In this document: in pieces, positions 13,012 to 21,447 of the stretch
Numbering within the stretch: the stretch's first letter is position 1
How the letters are laid out: every line of letters begins with the position of its first letter
DNA from: Janthinobacterium rivuli
GTDB lineage: Bacteria > Pseudomonadota > Gammaproteobacteria > Burkholderiales > Burkholderiaceae_D
Direction of reading: 5' to 3'
DNA length: 64,000 nt
Assembly (NCBI RefSeq): GCF_009208735.1
Contig: NZ_WFLJ01000020.1
Coordinates: 98,370-162,369 of the forward strand
Program-made: the position numbers and the translations under genes
Notes under the pieces: generated by a model
Databases searched by the model: none
The model's input: only the letters and a program-made list of their open reading frames with translations
Told to the model about the DNA's origin: nothing

Positions 13012-14171
13012 TTGGCGGCCCCTACGCTGACGGCGGCAGCGGCCACGTCGGGCTTGCTGGCCAGTTCGGCGCCGAGGATGGTCACTTTCTGACCAGGCTT
13101 GAGCAGGTTGACGCCGGCCGTGACCACGGTCTGCCCCGCTTTCACGCCCGAGGTCAGCAGCAATTCATTGCCCGCCACGCCGCCCACCGTCACCGGCACA
13201 AGCTTCACGGCCCCGTTTTCCACCACCCACACGGAACTTTGCGACTTTTCATTGAACAGGGCCGTCAAGGGCACCTTGATCTGCGGCGTGGCCGTCTGCG
13301 AGGCGAACTGCACCACGGCAGTCATGCCCAGACGGGCCTGCGGCGCGTCCGGGATGCTGACCTTGGCGATATAGGTGCGCGTGGCGGCATCGGCCACGGG
13401 CGACACTTCGCGTATCTTGCCCGGCAAGCCCTGCTTCGGGTCGGCCCACAGGCGCACGACCACATCCTTGACGCCGCGCAAGGTTTCCACCTTGTCTTCA
13501 GGAATGCCGATCACGACTTCCTTTTCGCCGCTCCTGGCCACTTGCACCACGGGCGTGCCAGGCGCCACCACCTGCCCCACTTCGGCCTCGATGCGCGTGA
13601 CAACGCCATCGACGTCAGCCAGCAAGCTGGCGTAGCCGGACTGGTTCGCCTGGCCCCGGTACAGGGCCTGGGCCGCTTCCACATTCGCCTGCGCCGCCTT
13701 GTAGGTGGCTTCCTTGCCGTCGAGCACGGCCTGGCTGACGAAATTTTTCTCGCGCAAGTCCTGGTAGCGCTTGAGTTCCGCGCGCGCCAGGTCGCGGCTC
13801 GTTTCCGCGCTGACCAGCGACGCCTTGGCCTGTGCCTGCGACAGTTGCAAGTCGACAGGATCGAGCTGCATCAGCACTTGCCCCTTCTTGACGCTGGCGC
13901 CCACGTCCACCTTGCGCGCGACGATCTTGCCGCCCACGCGGAAGCCCAGCTGCGATACGACACGGGGCACGACCTCGCCCGCCAGCTCCGCACTCACGTC
14001 AACATTACTGCTAGACAACACGATCGCGCGCACGGGACGCACGTCTTCCACTTTGACGGCAGGCTTGGAACAGGCCGCCAGGGTCAGCGCCAGGGCGGCG
14101 GCGGCAGTCAGCCGCAGGGCGGGAAGTGCGGATGCGCCGGTCTCGCGGCGCAGGGTTTTCAGGGCAAACAA
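13008..14171 (-). CDS. RND efflux periplasmic adaptor (membrane fusion) lipoprotein
   Basis: 387 residues with a lipoprotein signal (LAALALTLAACS-type lipobox with Cys near residue 34). Biotinyl-lipoyl-like halves flank a coiled-coil hairpin (VGASVKKGQVLMQLDPVDLQ, then AEVGQVVAPGTPVVQVA), followed by a beta-barrel and a membrane-proximal domain. It links the pump at 9913-13011 to an outer-membrane channel. It is the first gene of the pair and divergent from hpnC. Confidence 0.92.
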   Translation of the reverse strand: MFALKTLRRETGASALPALRLTAAAALALTLAACSKPAVKVEDVRPVRAIVLSSSNVDVSAELAGEVVPRVVSQLGFRVGGKIVARKVDVGASVKKGQVLMQLDPVDLQLSQAQAKASLVSAETSRDLARAELKRYQDLREKNFVSQAVLDGKEATYKAAQANVEAAQALYRGQANQSGYASLLADVDGVVTRIEAEVGQVVAPGTPVVQVARSGEKEVVIGIPEDKVETLRGVKDVVVRLWADPKQGLPGKIREVSPVADAATRTYIAKVSIPDAPQARLGMTAVVQFASQTATPQIKVPLTALFNEKSQSSVWVVENGAVKLVPVTVGGVAGNELLLTSGVKAGQTVVTAGVNLLKPGQKVTILGAELASKPDVAAAAVSVGAAK

Positions 14172-14460
14172 GGTATTTTCCTTTACTATGCGGGCTGTAA
14201 TATTTTTATGCGGAGAAACTTTTTGCTTGCCCTTTGGGCCAAGCCAAACTTTTTCGCACGCGATATCCTTAAATTTGTGACAATACCAGCTTGGTCATGA
14301 CCGGGAGTGATTTCCCCCTAATGACTTTCTGGTTATTAATTATAATCGTGCCTAAAAGTTTTTAGTGACTTTTGCGTCATTAATCTTGAGACGTACAACG
14401 TCCGGCCACCTTCCAGCGTTGGGGGTGCCGGAAAAACTGCAAGACTAGAGAAGTGTGTTC
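14172..14460. promoter_or_regulatory. Divergent promoter region, efflux operon / hpnC
   Basis: 289 bp without genes, notably AT-rich around 14320-14370. A perfect -10 TATAAT lies at 14341-14346 on the + strand, about 115 bp upstream of hpnC, without a clear -35. The same AT-rich patch could serve the leftward efflux operon. No local regulator gene was found. Confidence 0.4.
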
Positions 14461-15342
14461 ATGCCTGTAGACCATTACGAAAATTTTCCTGTTGCATCAT
14501 TTTTACTGCCGCGCCGCCTGGTGCCCGCCGTCGAAGCCATCTATGCTTTCGCCCGCAGCGCCGACGACCTGGCCGATGAGGGCGACGCCACGCCGGCCGA
14601 ACGCCTGGCGGCCCTGCACGCCTACGAAGAGGCGCTGGGCCGCATCGCCCGCGAAGAGGGGCATGCGGGCGAGAACGCCGCCATGTTCGAACGCCTGGCT
14701 GCCGTCATCACCAAACACCAGCTGCCCCTGAAGCCGTTTCACGATCTGTTGTCAGCATTCAAGCAGGATGTGGAAACGACGCGCTATGCCAGCTACGACG
14801 ACGTGCTCGATTACTGCGCCCGTTCCGCCAACCCCGTGGGACTGCTGATGCTGCACCTGTATGGCGCGGCCGATGAACAGAATGTACGCGATTCCGATGC
14901 GATATGTTCAGCTTTGCAACTAATTAATTTCTTACAAGACGTCGCCATCGACCAGCAAAAAGAGCGCATTTACCTGCCGATGGAAGACTTGACCCGCTTT
15001 GCCGTCTCCGCCGCCGCCTTCGAGCGGCCCGAGGCGCACGGCAAGTGGAGCGCCCTGATGCGCTTCGAAGTGGCCCGCACGCGCGCCCTGATGCTGTCCG
15101 GCGCGCCGCTGGCCCTGCGTTTGCGGGGGCGCATCGGCTGGGAATTGCGCCTGGTCGTGCAAGGCGGCTTGCGCATCCTCGAAGCCATCGAAGCCGTCAA
15201 TTACGACGTGTTCCGGCGCCGTCCCAAGCTGGAGAAACGCGACTGGCTGATCATTTTCTGGCGCGCCCTGCGCATGTCGCGCAAGAGCCTGCATCAAGAG
15301 ACACAAGTAAAAACGGCTTTTCCCCCGTCGCCCACTCTGTAA
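14461..15342 (+). CDS. hpnC: Hydroxysqualene synthase-type HpnC
   Basis: Trans-isoprenyl diphosphate synthase fold. In the HpnC/D/E pathway, HpnC converts presqualene diphosphate to hydroxysqualene. It has 293 residues from ATG 14461 (MPVDHYENFPVASFLLPRRL), preferred over the GTG two codons earlier because it matches the family start. The Asp-rich motifs are SADDLADEGD and INFLQDVAIDQQKER. It begins the hpnC-hpnD-hpnE run. The upstream ribosome site is only moderate (TAGAGAAG). Confidence 0.93.
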   Translation: MPVDHYENFPVASFLLPRRLVPAVEAIYAFARSADDLADEGDATPAERLAALHAYEEALGRIAREEGHAGENAAMFERLAAVITKHQLPLKPFHDLLSAFKQDVETTRYASYDDVLDYCARSANPVGLLMLHLYGAADEQNVRDSDAICSALQLINFLQDVAIDQQKERIYLPMEDLTRFAVSAAAFERPEAHGKWSALMRFEVARTRALMLSGAPLALRLRGRIGWELRLVVQGGLRILEAIEAVNYDVFRRRPKLEKRDWLIIFWRALRMSRKSLHQETQVKTAFPPSPTL

Positions 15343-15388
15343 GACGATAGAATAGCGGCTTCGATCTGCAACCCTTGCTCTTTTGACT

Positions 15389-16222
15389 ATGTCTCCCGAC
15401 GAATACTGCCAACAAAAGGCCGCCCAGAGCGGCTCCAGTTTCTACTACAGCTTCCTGTTCCTGCCGGCCGAACGCCGCAAGGCCATCACGGCCCTGTACG
15501 CGTTTTGCCGCGAAGTCGATGACACGGTCGACGAATGCACGGACGAAGCCGTGGCACGCACCAAGCTGGTCTGGTGGCGCAAGGAAGTCAAGGCCATGTA
15601 CGAGGGCAACCCCACGCATCCCGTGATGCGCGCGCTGCAGCCGCACCTGGACATTTATAAGCTGGAAGAAAAGCATTTGCAGGCCATCATCGACGGCATG
15701 GAAATGGATTTGAACCAGACCCGTTACCTCGATTACCAGGCCATGAGCCGCTATTGCTGGCACGTGGCCAGCGTGGTGGGCATCTTGTCGGCCAGCATCT
15801 TTGGCGCGACGCGCCCGGAAACCCTGCTGTACGCGGAAAAACTGGGCCATGCCTTCCAGCTGACCAACATCATCCGCGACGTGGGCGAAGACGCGCGCAA
15901 GGGGCGCATCTACCTGCCGATCAGCGAATTGCAGCAATTCAATGTGACGGCGGCCGACCTGCTGAACGCGCGCCACAGCGAGAACTTCGAAAACCTCATG
16001 CGTTTCCAGGTGGCGCGCGCGCAGAAAGCCTATGACGAGGCGTTCGCCCTGCTGCCAGCAGAGGATCGCCGCGCCCAGCGCCCGGGCCTGATCATGGCCG
16101 CCATCTACCGCACCCTGCTCAATGAAGTCGAGCGCGACGGCTACCACGTGCTGAAACAGCGCATCTCGCTCACGCCGATCCGCAAACTGTGGCTGGCCTG
16201 GAAGACCTGGGTTCGTGGCTGA
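15389..16222 (+). CDS. hpnD: Presqualene diphosphate synthase HpnD
   Basis: Condenses two farnesyl diphosphates to presqualene diphosphate, the first step of the HpnDCE route to squalene. It has 277 residues from ATG 15389 (MSPDEYCQQKAAQSGSSFYY); a TTG two codons upstream is a less likely start. Motifs: REVDDTVDE and TNIIRDVGEDARKGRIYLP, the two diphosphate/Mg sites. It lies 46 bp after hpnC and overlaps the start of hpnE by 8 nt. Confidence 0.95.
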   Translation: MSPDEYCQQKAAQSGSSFYYSFLFLPAERRKAITALYAFCREVDDTVDECTDEAVARTKLVWWRKEVKAMYEGNPTHPVMRALQPHLDIYKLEEKHLQAIIDGMEMDLNQTRYLDYQAMSRYCWHVASVVGILSASIFGATRPETLLYAEKLGHAFQLTNIIRDVGEDARKGRIYLPISELQQFNVTAADLLNARHSENFENLMRFQVARAQKAYDEAFALLPAEDRRAQRPGLIMAAIYRTLLNEVERDGYHVLKQRISLTPIRKLWLAWKTWVRG

Positions 16223-17582
16223 GAGTAAGGTGAAGCAACGCTACGCCGTCATCGGCGCCGGTTGGGCCGGTTGCGCGGCGGCCATGGAACTGGCGCGCGC
16301 CGGCCATGCCGTCACCGTCTATGAGGCGGCGCGCGTCCTGGGCGGACGGGCGCGCCGGGTCGAACGCGAAAGCACTGTGCTCGACAACGGCCAGCACATC
16401 CTGCTGGGCGCGTACACGGAAACCTTGCGCCTCATCAAGCTGGCGGGGCAAGATCCCAGCGAGCTGATCCTCACCCTGCCCCTGCAGATGCGCTATCCGG
16501 CCGACAGCGGCGGGATGGACTTCATCGCGCCGCGCCTGCCCGCGCCGCTGCACCTGGCGTGGGCCTTGCTGCGCGCCAAGGGGCTGGAGCGCGCCGACAA
16601 GCTGGCCCTGATGCGCTTTTCCACCGCCATGCGGTGGATGGGCTGGCAACTGTACAACGATTGCACCGTCAGCGAATTGCTGCAGCGCTTCGATCAGACG
16701 GACACTTTGAGCCGGCTGATGTGGCATCCGCTGTGCCTGGCCGCCTTGAATACCCCGCCCGAGCGGGCCTCGGCCCGCGTCTTCATCAATGTGCTGCGCG
16801 ACAGCCTGGGCGCGAGCCGCCGCCGCGCCTCCGACATGCTGATCCCGCAGGCGAACCTGAGCGCCCTGTTGCCCGAGGCGGCCGCCCGCTATGTGGAACG
16901 GCTTGGCGGCGAAGTGCGCACGGGCGCCAAGATTGCCGCCTTGCACGCGCTGTCCGATGGCCGCTGGCGACTCGATGATGCGGATGTCTTTGACGGCGTC
17001 ATCGTGGCCACCTCGTCCGTGCAAGCGGCCAGCCTGCTGCAAGGCGTGCACGACGCGCGCCTCGACGACGTCATCAATCGCATGCAAGCGTTCACGCCGG
17101 AAGCGATCAGCACCTGCTACCTGCAATACGAGGCCAGCGTGCGCCTGGACTTGCCGTTCTACGCGCTCGTCGATGCGCCGGAGCGGCAGCACTGGGGCCA
17201 GTTCGTGTTCGACCGGGGTCAGCTCGACGCGAAGCAGGCGGGCTTGCTGGCCGTCGTCATCAGCGCCTCCGGCCCTGCGGCCGAGCAAGGCCATGGGCCG
17301 CTGGCGCAAGCGATCGCCGCGCAACTGGCGCAAGTGTTGCAGCGTCCGGAACTGGCGCAGCCCGTCTGGACCCAGCTGATCACGGAAAAGCGCGCCACGT
17401 TCGCCTGCACGCCGGATTTATTGCGTCCCGGAAATGACAGTGGCGTGCCGGGCTTGCTGCTGGCCGGCGACTACACGTCCAATGAAGACCGGACACAAGA
17501 CTATCCGGCCACCATCGAGGCGGCCGTGCGCAGCGGCGTGGCGGCGGCCAGGATGGTGAACACGGGCAAGGCGTCAAAATAA
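16215..17582 (+). CDS. hpnE: HpnE, FAD-dependent hydroxysqualene dehydroxylase
   Basis: Amine-oxidase-fold flavoprotein of 455 residues that reduces hydroxysqualene to squalene. An N-terminal Rossmann motif YAVIGAGWAGCAAAMEL is followed by GGRARRVERE (FAD), and the C-terminal FAD segment reads LLLAGDYTSNEDRTQDYPA. The start is GTG 16215, inside the end of hpnD; a second GTG at 16230 preceded by AGTAAGG is an alternative. With hpnC and hpnD it makes squalene for hopanoids; the cyclase gene is not in the window. Confidence 0.93.
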   Translation: MAESKVKQRYAVIGAGWAGCAAAMELARAGHAVTVYEAARVLGGRARRVERESTVLDNGQHILLGAYTETLRLIKLAGQDPSELILTLPLQMRYPADSGGMDFIAPRLPAPLHLAWALLRAKGLERADKLALMRFSTAMRWMGWQLYNDCTVSELLQRFDQTDTLSRLMWHPLCLAALNTPPERASARVFINVLRDSLGASRRRASDMLIPQANLSALLPEAAARYVERLGGEVRTGAKIAALHALSDGRWRLDDADVFDGVIVATSSVQAASLLQGVHDARLDDVINRMQAFTPEAISTCYLQYEASVRLDLPFYALVDAPERQHWGQFVFDRGQLDAKQAGLLAVVISASGPAAEQGHGPLAQAIAAQLAQVLQRPELAQPVWTQLITEKRATFACTPDLLRPGNDSGVPGLLLAGDYTSNEDRTQDYPATIEAAVRSGVAAARMVNTGKASK

Positions 17583-17712
17583 ACTTGACAGTGCATCCCG
17601 CCCTGGTGTCGCTCGCCCCCGCGAAATTGCATTCTGTCGCACCGCGCTGGTGCGCTCGCGTGCGCTTGGGTACAGTCTGATCATCGACAACGGCCATGCC
17701 ACGGGGAATACC

Positions 17713-17868
17713 ATGCACACCACCTTGCACTTGAAAAACAGCTTGAAAGCCCTGGCGTTGCTCGCTTGCGTGGTGCTGGCCACCTTGATCGTCATTCAGG
17801 TACAGCAGACGCCACCAGCGCCATTGCTGCTGAGCCAGGCAAGCATGCTGCTGCCGGCCATGGGCTGA
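17713..17868 (+). CDS. Small single-span membrane protein, unknown function
   Basis: 51 codons from ATG 17713, preceded by a good GGGGAA ribosome site. It has a basic N-terminus (HTTLHLKNSLK), one hydrophobic span ALALLACVVLATLIVIQV and a short Pro/Leu-rich tail. It sits 22 bp before the DUF1700 gene in the same direction and could be its partner. I do not recognise a family, and the call rests on the ribosome site, the membrane span and the spacing. Confidence 0.5.
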   Translation: MHTTLHLKNSLKALALLACVVLATLIVIQVQQTPPAPLLLSQASMLLPAMG

Positions 17869-17890
17869 CGCGGCGCACAGGAAGAATATG

Positions 17891-18676
17891 ATGAACAAGC
17901 AAGATTACCTCGACTCTCTGCGGCGCGCACTGGCAGGCTTGCCACCGGACCTGGTGGCCAAGACCCTCGATTATTATGAACAGACCTTCATCGAAGGCGC
18001 GGCGGCCGGCCGCAGCGAGCGCGAGGTCGCCGACGACCTGGGCGACCCGAAAAAAATCGCCCTCACCTTGCGCAGCAGCACCCACCGCGAGGCGTTCGAA
18101 CAAAAGAAAACCCCCGTCAACCTGTTGCGCCTGCTCGTCTCGCTGGTGGGTCTGGCCATCTTCAACCTGTTCATGGTCGTGCCTGCCGCCGTCTACGCGG
18201 CCCTGCTGGCCACCCTGTATGCCGTCGGCCTGAGCTTTTACCTGGCCGGCATCGCCATCACGGCCAGCGGCTTGTCCGGCGCCAACGAACTGGTGCTCGA
18301 TGGCCCGCTGCGCCACGTCTTCATCCATGACGATGACGGCGGCGAAGGCGGCGAGCGGCGCGAAACGCGCATCACCATCGGCGACACGGGCATCGAAGTC
18401 GACCACCTGCCCGGCCCCGTCAAGGCTGAGTCAGATTCACAGGCGCCGGGCGCGTCGTCGCGCGTGATGGAGCGGGCCGAAGCGCTGGCCGGTGGCGGCA
18501 TCCGCATCTCCACCGACATGGACCGCGATGCGCGCACCACGCAAACCGTCTTCGGCGTGGGCATGCTGCTCGGCGGCATCGTCATCTTCCTGCTCAGCCT
18601 AGTCGTCACGCGCTATACCTTGATCGGCATCAAGCGCTACGTCGCCATGAATATCTCCCTGCTCAAAGGTCACTAG
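17891..18676 (+). CDS. DUF1700/HAAS-domain membrane protein
   Basis: 261 residues. The N-terminal helical domain (MNKQDYLDSLRRALAGLP ... EREVADDLGDPKKIA, about 1-70) is typical of DUF1700/HAAS proteins. A membrane pair follows near residues 80-130, then a charged cytoplasmic loop and a C-terminal span (TVFGVGMLLGGIVIFLLSLV). AGGAAG precedes two adjacent ATGs (17888 and 17891); the second matches family starts. In many bacteria such genes are paired with a PadR regulator and a DUF2807/DUF4097 surface protein. Here the DUF2807 gene follows by 10 bp but no PadR gene is present. Confidence 0.8.
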   Translation: MNKQDYLDSLRRALAGLPPDLVAKTLDYYEQTFIEGAAAGRSEREVADDLGDPKKIALTLRSSTHREAFEQKKTPVNLLRLLVSLVGLAIFNLFMVVPAAVYAALLATLYAVGLSFYLAGIAITASGLSGANELVLDGPLRHVFIHDDDGGEGGERRETRITIGDTGIEVDHLPGPVKAESDSQAPGASSRVMERAEALAGGGIRISTDMDRDARTTQTVFGVGMLLGGIVIFLLSLVVTRYTLIGIKRYVAMNISLLKGH

Positions 18677-18686
18677 AAAGGCTGCC

Positions 18687-19493
18687 ATGAAACGCTTGCT
18701 CAAAGTTGGCCTGTCCATGCTCTTGCTGGCAATGGTCCTGATCGCCATGTCGTATGCGGCGCTGCGCGCCAAGGGAATCAGCAATCCCAGCAGCGCTGCC
18801 GGCCGCGCCGTGCGCAGCGAAACGCGCCCGATTGCCGCCAATATCACCAGCATCGACCTGGCCGGCCCCATCGACCTGGTGCTGCGCCGCGGCGCCACGC
18901 CATCGCTGAAGGTCAGCGGCGAGCAGCGCTTGCTGTCGAACGTCGACACGACGGCCGATGGCACGACCCTGCATATCGGCCCGAAAGGCATGCTGTTCCA
19001 CCATCGACAGCCGCTGCAGGTGGAACTGGTGCTGCCAGCCCTCGTGCGCATGGAAGTGCACGGCAATGGCGACAGCAAGATCACGGGCTTTTCCGGCGAC
19101 AGTTTCATCCTGGAATTAACAGGATCGGGCGACGTCAGTTTCACGGGACGCTACAAGCAAGTACAAGCCACCGTCAACGGCAGTGGCGACCTCGACATCA
19201 ATGCCGGCAACAGCGACAGCGTGGTGCTGGAAATGGTGGGCTCCGGGCGCATCGCCGCCAGCGGCAACACGAAATTCCTGCGCGCCGACCTGAGCGGTTC
19301 GGGCGACATCGATGCCGAGCACCTGGCCGCCGACAAGGCCAGCGTCAGCCTGCAAGGCTCGGGCACGAGCACCGTCTTCGTGCGCGACGCCGCCAACCTG
19401 ACCCTGCGCGGCAGCGGCGACATCCACGTCCACGGCAACCCGCGCCAGCGCGAGGCGCAGAAAAGCGGCTCAGGCGAAATTACCTGGCACTAA
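18687..19493 (+). CDS. DUF2807/GIN-domain (head GIN) exported protein
   Basis: 268 residues with an N-terminal membrane signal (LLKVGLSMLLLAMVLIAMSY). The body is a repetitive beta-helix-like sequence with recurring G-S-G-D units: LTGSGDVSFTG, VNGSGDLDINAG, LSGSGDIDAEHL, LRGSGDIHVHG. This is the hallmark of the DUF2807 putative auto-transporter adhesin head domain. It is probably periplasmic or surface exposed. It is likely cotranscribed with the DUF1700 gene and overlaps the convergent flavoprotein gene by 14 bp at its 3' end. Confidence 0.85.
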   Translation: MKRLLKVGLSMLLLAMVLIAMSYAALRAKGISNPSSAAGRAVRSETRPIAANITSIDLAGPIDLVLRRGATPSLKVSGEQRLLSNVDTTADGTTLHIGPKGMLFHHRQPLQVELVLPALVRMEVHGNGDSKITGFSGDSFILELTGSGDVSFTGRYKQVQATVNGSGDLDINAGNSDSVVLEMVGSGRIAASGNTKFLRADLSGSGDIDAEHLAADKASVSLQGSGTSTVFVRDAANLTLRGSGDIHVHGNPRQREAQKSGSGEITWH

Positions 19494-20730
19494 GGTTCTC
19501 TTCCAGCCAACTGACCGCCTGCTCGCCGGCCGCCTTGCCTTGCGCCAGGCAGGCCGTCAGCAGGTAGCCGCCCGTCGGCGCTTCCCAATCCAGCATTTCC
19601 CCCGCCACGAACACGCCCGGCATGGCGCGCAGCATGCTGCCGTCGATGCCGTCAAAATCCACACCGCCGGCGCTGCTGATGGCTTCATCGATGGGGCGCG
19701 GCCGCTGCAAGGTGACGGGCAGCAGCTTGATGGCGGCGGCCAGCTTGGCTTCATCGGCAAAGTCGGCGGCGCTCAGGCATTCGCGCAGCAAGCCCGATTT
19801 CACGCCCTTGATGCCCAGGCGGCTTTGCAAATGGCTGGACATGGAACGGGCGCCGCGCGGGCGCGTCACTTCCTCGAACACGCGTTCCTGGCTGTGGTCG
19901 GGCGCCAGGTCGAGCCAGATGGTGGTGTGACCGTCGCGCGCGATCTGCTCGCGCAGCGCGGCCGACAGCGCATAAATCAGGCCGCCTTCGACGCCGCCCG
20001 CCGTGATGACGCACTGCCCCTGGCGCTTGACCGTCAAGCCGTCGATGTCATGCGCCGTGATGGCCACCGTGGCCAGGTGCTCGCCCGCGTAACGGCTGCT
20101 GAAATGTACGCTCCAGTCCACGTCGAAGCCGCAATTGGCCGGCGCCAGCGCCGCCACGGACACGCCCTGCCCTTGCAGCAGCGGCACCCAGGCGCCGTCG
20201 GAACCGAGCCGCGCCCAGCTGCCGCCGCCCAGGGCCAGGATCACGGCGTCGAATGCGCGCAGGCGTTCGCCGTCCGGCGTGGCGAAGGCCAGCTGGCCAT
20301 CGCGCCAGCCCGTCCAGCGGTGGCGCATGTGAAATTGCACGCCCGCTTCGCGCAAGCGGTGCAGCCAGGCGCGCAGCAAGGGTGCGGCCTTCATGTCGGT
20401 CGGGAAGACGCGGTTCGACGAGCCGACGAAGGTCTCCACGCCCAGCCCATGCACCCAGTCGCGCACCTTTTGCGGGCCGAACTGGTCCAGCGCCGGTTTC
20501 ACACGATGCGCCTGCCGGGCATAGCGCGAGACGAAGGCCTGGTAGCCTTCCGCGTGCGTGATGTTCATGCCGCCGCGCCCGGCCAGCAGGAATTTGCGGC
20601 CGACGGACGGCATGGCGTCGAACAGTTCCACCCTGGCCCCCTGCTCGGATGCCGCCTGGGCGGCCATCAGGCCGGCGGGGCCGCCGCCGATGACGGCGAT
20701 ATGAAACGGAGGGGAAGTCGATTGGGTCAT
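19480..20730 (-). CDS. BaiN/HI0933-family FAD-dependent oxidoreductase
   Basis: 416 residues from ATG 20728-20730 (MTQSTSPPFHIAVIGGGPAG). N-terminal FAD-binding motif IGGGPAGLMAAQAASEQGA, then GRKFLLAGRGGMNITH, the characteristic family segment. The C-terminal FAD segment is FVAGEMLDWEAPTGGYLL. This fits the TIGR03862-type flavoproteins of unknown substrate. An open frame continues 36 codons upstream without family resemblance. It stands alone and is convergent with the GIN gene. Confidence 0.88.
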   Translation of the reverse strand: MTQSTSPPFHIAVIGGGPAGLMAAQAASEQGARVELFDAMPSVGRKFLLAGRGGMNITHAEGYQAFVSRYARQAHRVKPALDQFGPQKVRDWVHGLGVETFVGSSNRVFPTDMKAAPLLRAWLHRLREAGVQFHMRHRWTGWRDGQLAFATPDGERLRAFDAVILALGGGSWARLGSDGAWVPLLQGQGVSVAALAPANCGFDVDWSVHFSSRYAGEHLATVAITAHDIDGLTVKRQGQCVITAGGVEGGLIYALSAALREQIARDGHTTIWLDLAPDHSQERVFEEVTRPRGARSMSSHLQSRLGIKGVKSGLLRECLSAADFADEAKLAAAIKLLPVTLQRPRPIDEAISSAGGVDFDGIDGSMLRAMPGVFVAGEMLDWEAPTGGYLLTACLAQGKAAGEQAVSWLEENLSAR

Positions 20731-20895
20731 GGCAAGCTGGGAAGACGGTGAAAACCCCGGCATTTTAGTCGAGATTGGCCCGAATATGGCCGGGCGATGG
20801 CGATCGCGCCAAAAAATGAGGCATACTGCGCCAGACATGCCGCAACGATCGGCAGTTTCATATCACTTGACGACAAGACACGAGAGGAGATAGAC

Positions 20896-21129
20896 ATGGG
20901 CGCAGGATTCTGGATTTCCCGCTATTTTCTGGCCAGTTCGATTTTATTCATCATCCTGACGGTGGTCGAATACAGCAAGGGCACCACCAGCCAGGCCGAC
21001 ATCCTCAGCGCGCTGGCCTGGTCTATGGTCGCGTCAGCCATCTTCATCGGCTCGAAATACTGGCGCTACAAGAAAGCCATCGCCTGCGCGACGTGCAGCG
21101 GGGACAAGGCAAAAACCAAGTCGTCATAA
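20896..21129 (+). CDS. Small two-span membrane protein, unknown function
   Basis: 77 residues from ATG 20896, preceded by a strong GAGAGGAGA ribosome site. Two hydrophobic spans (YFLASSILFIILTVV and ALAWSMVASAIFIG) are followed by a basic tail with Cys-Ala-Thr-Cys. A good terminator follows immediately (21130-21155). No family recognised. In-frame codons upstream of this ATG are not supported. Confidence 0.65.
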   Translation: MGAGFWISRYFLASSILFIILTVVEYSKGTTSQADILSALAWSMVASAIFIGSKYWRYKKAIACATCSGDKAKTKSS

Positions 21130-21155
21130 AAAATGGCCGCTTCAGCGGCCATTTT
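21130..21155. terminator. Bidirectional terminator between the small membrane gene and moaD
   Basis: 12-bp perfect stem AAAATGGCCGCT/AGCGGCCATTTT with a 2-nt loop, T-rich on both strands. It serves the rightward small gene and the leftward thrC-moeA-moaD transcript. Confidence 0.85.
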
Positions 21156-21170
21156 CTCCAGTGGACATTC

Positions 21171-21437
21171 TCAGCCGCCCGTCACGGGCGGGAAGAACGC
21201 CACCTCGTCGCCTTCGCCTATCGCGGTATCGGCATCGCACATCACCTGATTATGCGCCATGCGCAGCGCGCGGCCTTGCGCCAGCGCGTATTCCCAGTTG
21301 CCGCCACGCGCGATCAGCAGGGCTCTCACCTCGCCCACCGTCAGCCGTGGAGCGGCCGCTTCGTCCACCTCCAGCACTTCCTGGCCCGTGCCCACCAGCT
21401 CGCGCACGCTGGCGAAAAAACGCAGATTGATCTTCAT
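21171..21437 (-). CDS. moaD: MoaD, small subunit of molybdopterin synthase
   Basis: 88 residues from ATG 21435-21437 (MKINLRFFASVRELVG). Ubiquitin-like fold ending in FFPPVTGG; the C-terminal Gly-Gly is the sulfur carrier in molybdopterin synthesis. It is 10 bp downstream of moeA. The partner moaE, usually next, is not present here; a terminator and an opposite-strand gene follow instead. Confidence 0.95.
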   Translation of the reverse strand: MKINLRFFASVRELVGTGQEVLEVDEAAAPRLTVGEVRALLIARGGNWEYALAQGRALRMAHNQVMCDADTAIGEGDEVAFFPPVTGG

Positions 21438-21447
21438 CGATACTTCC

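Noticed and set aside
9751..13092. 1113-codon + strand open frame opposite the RND pump
   Set aside because: Antisense shadow in GC-rich DNA; the minus strand is a clear RND permease with all motifs.
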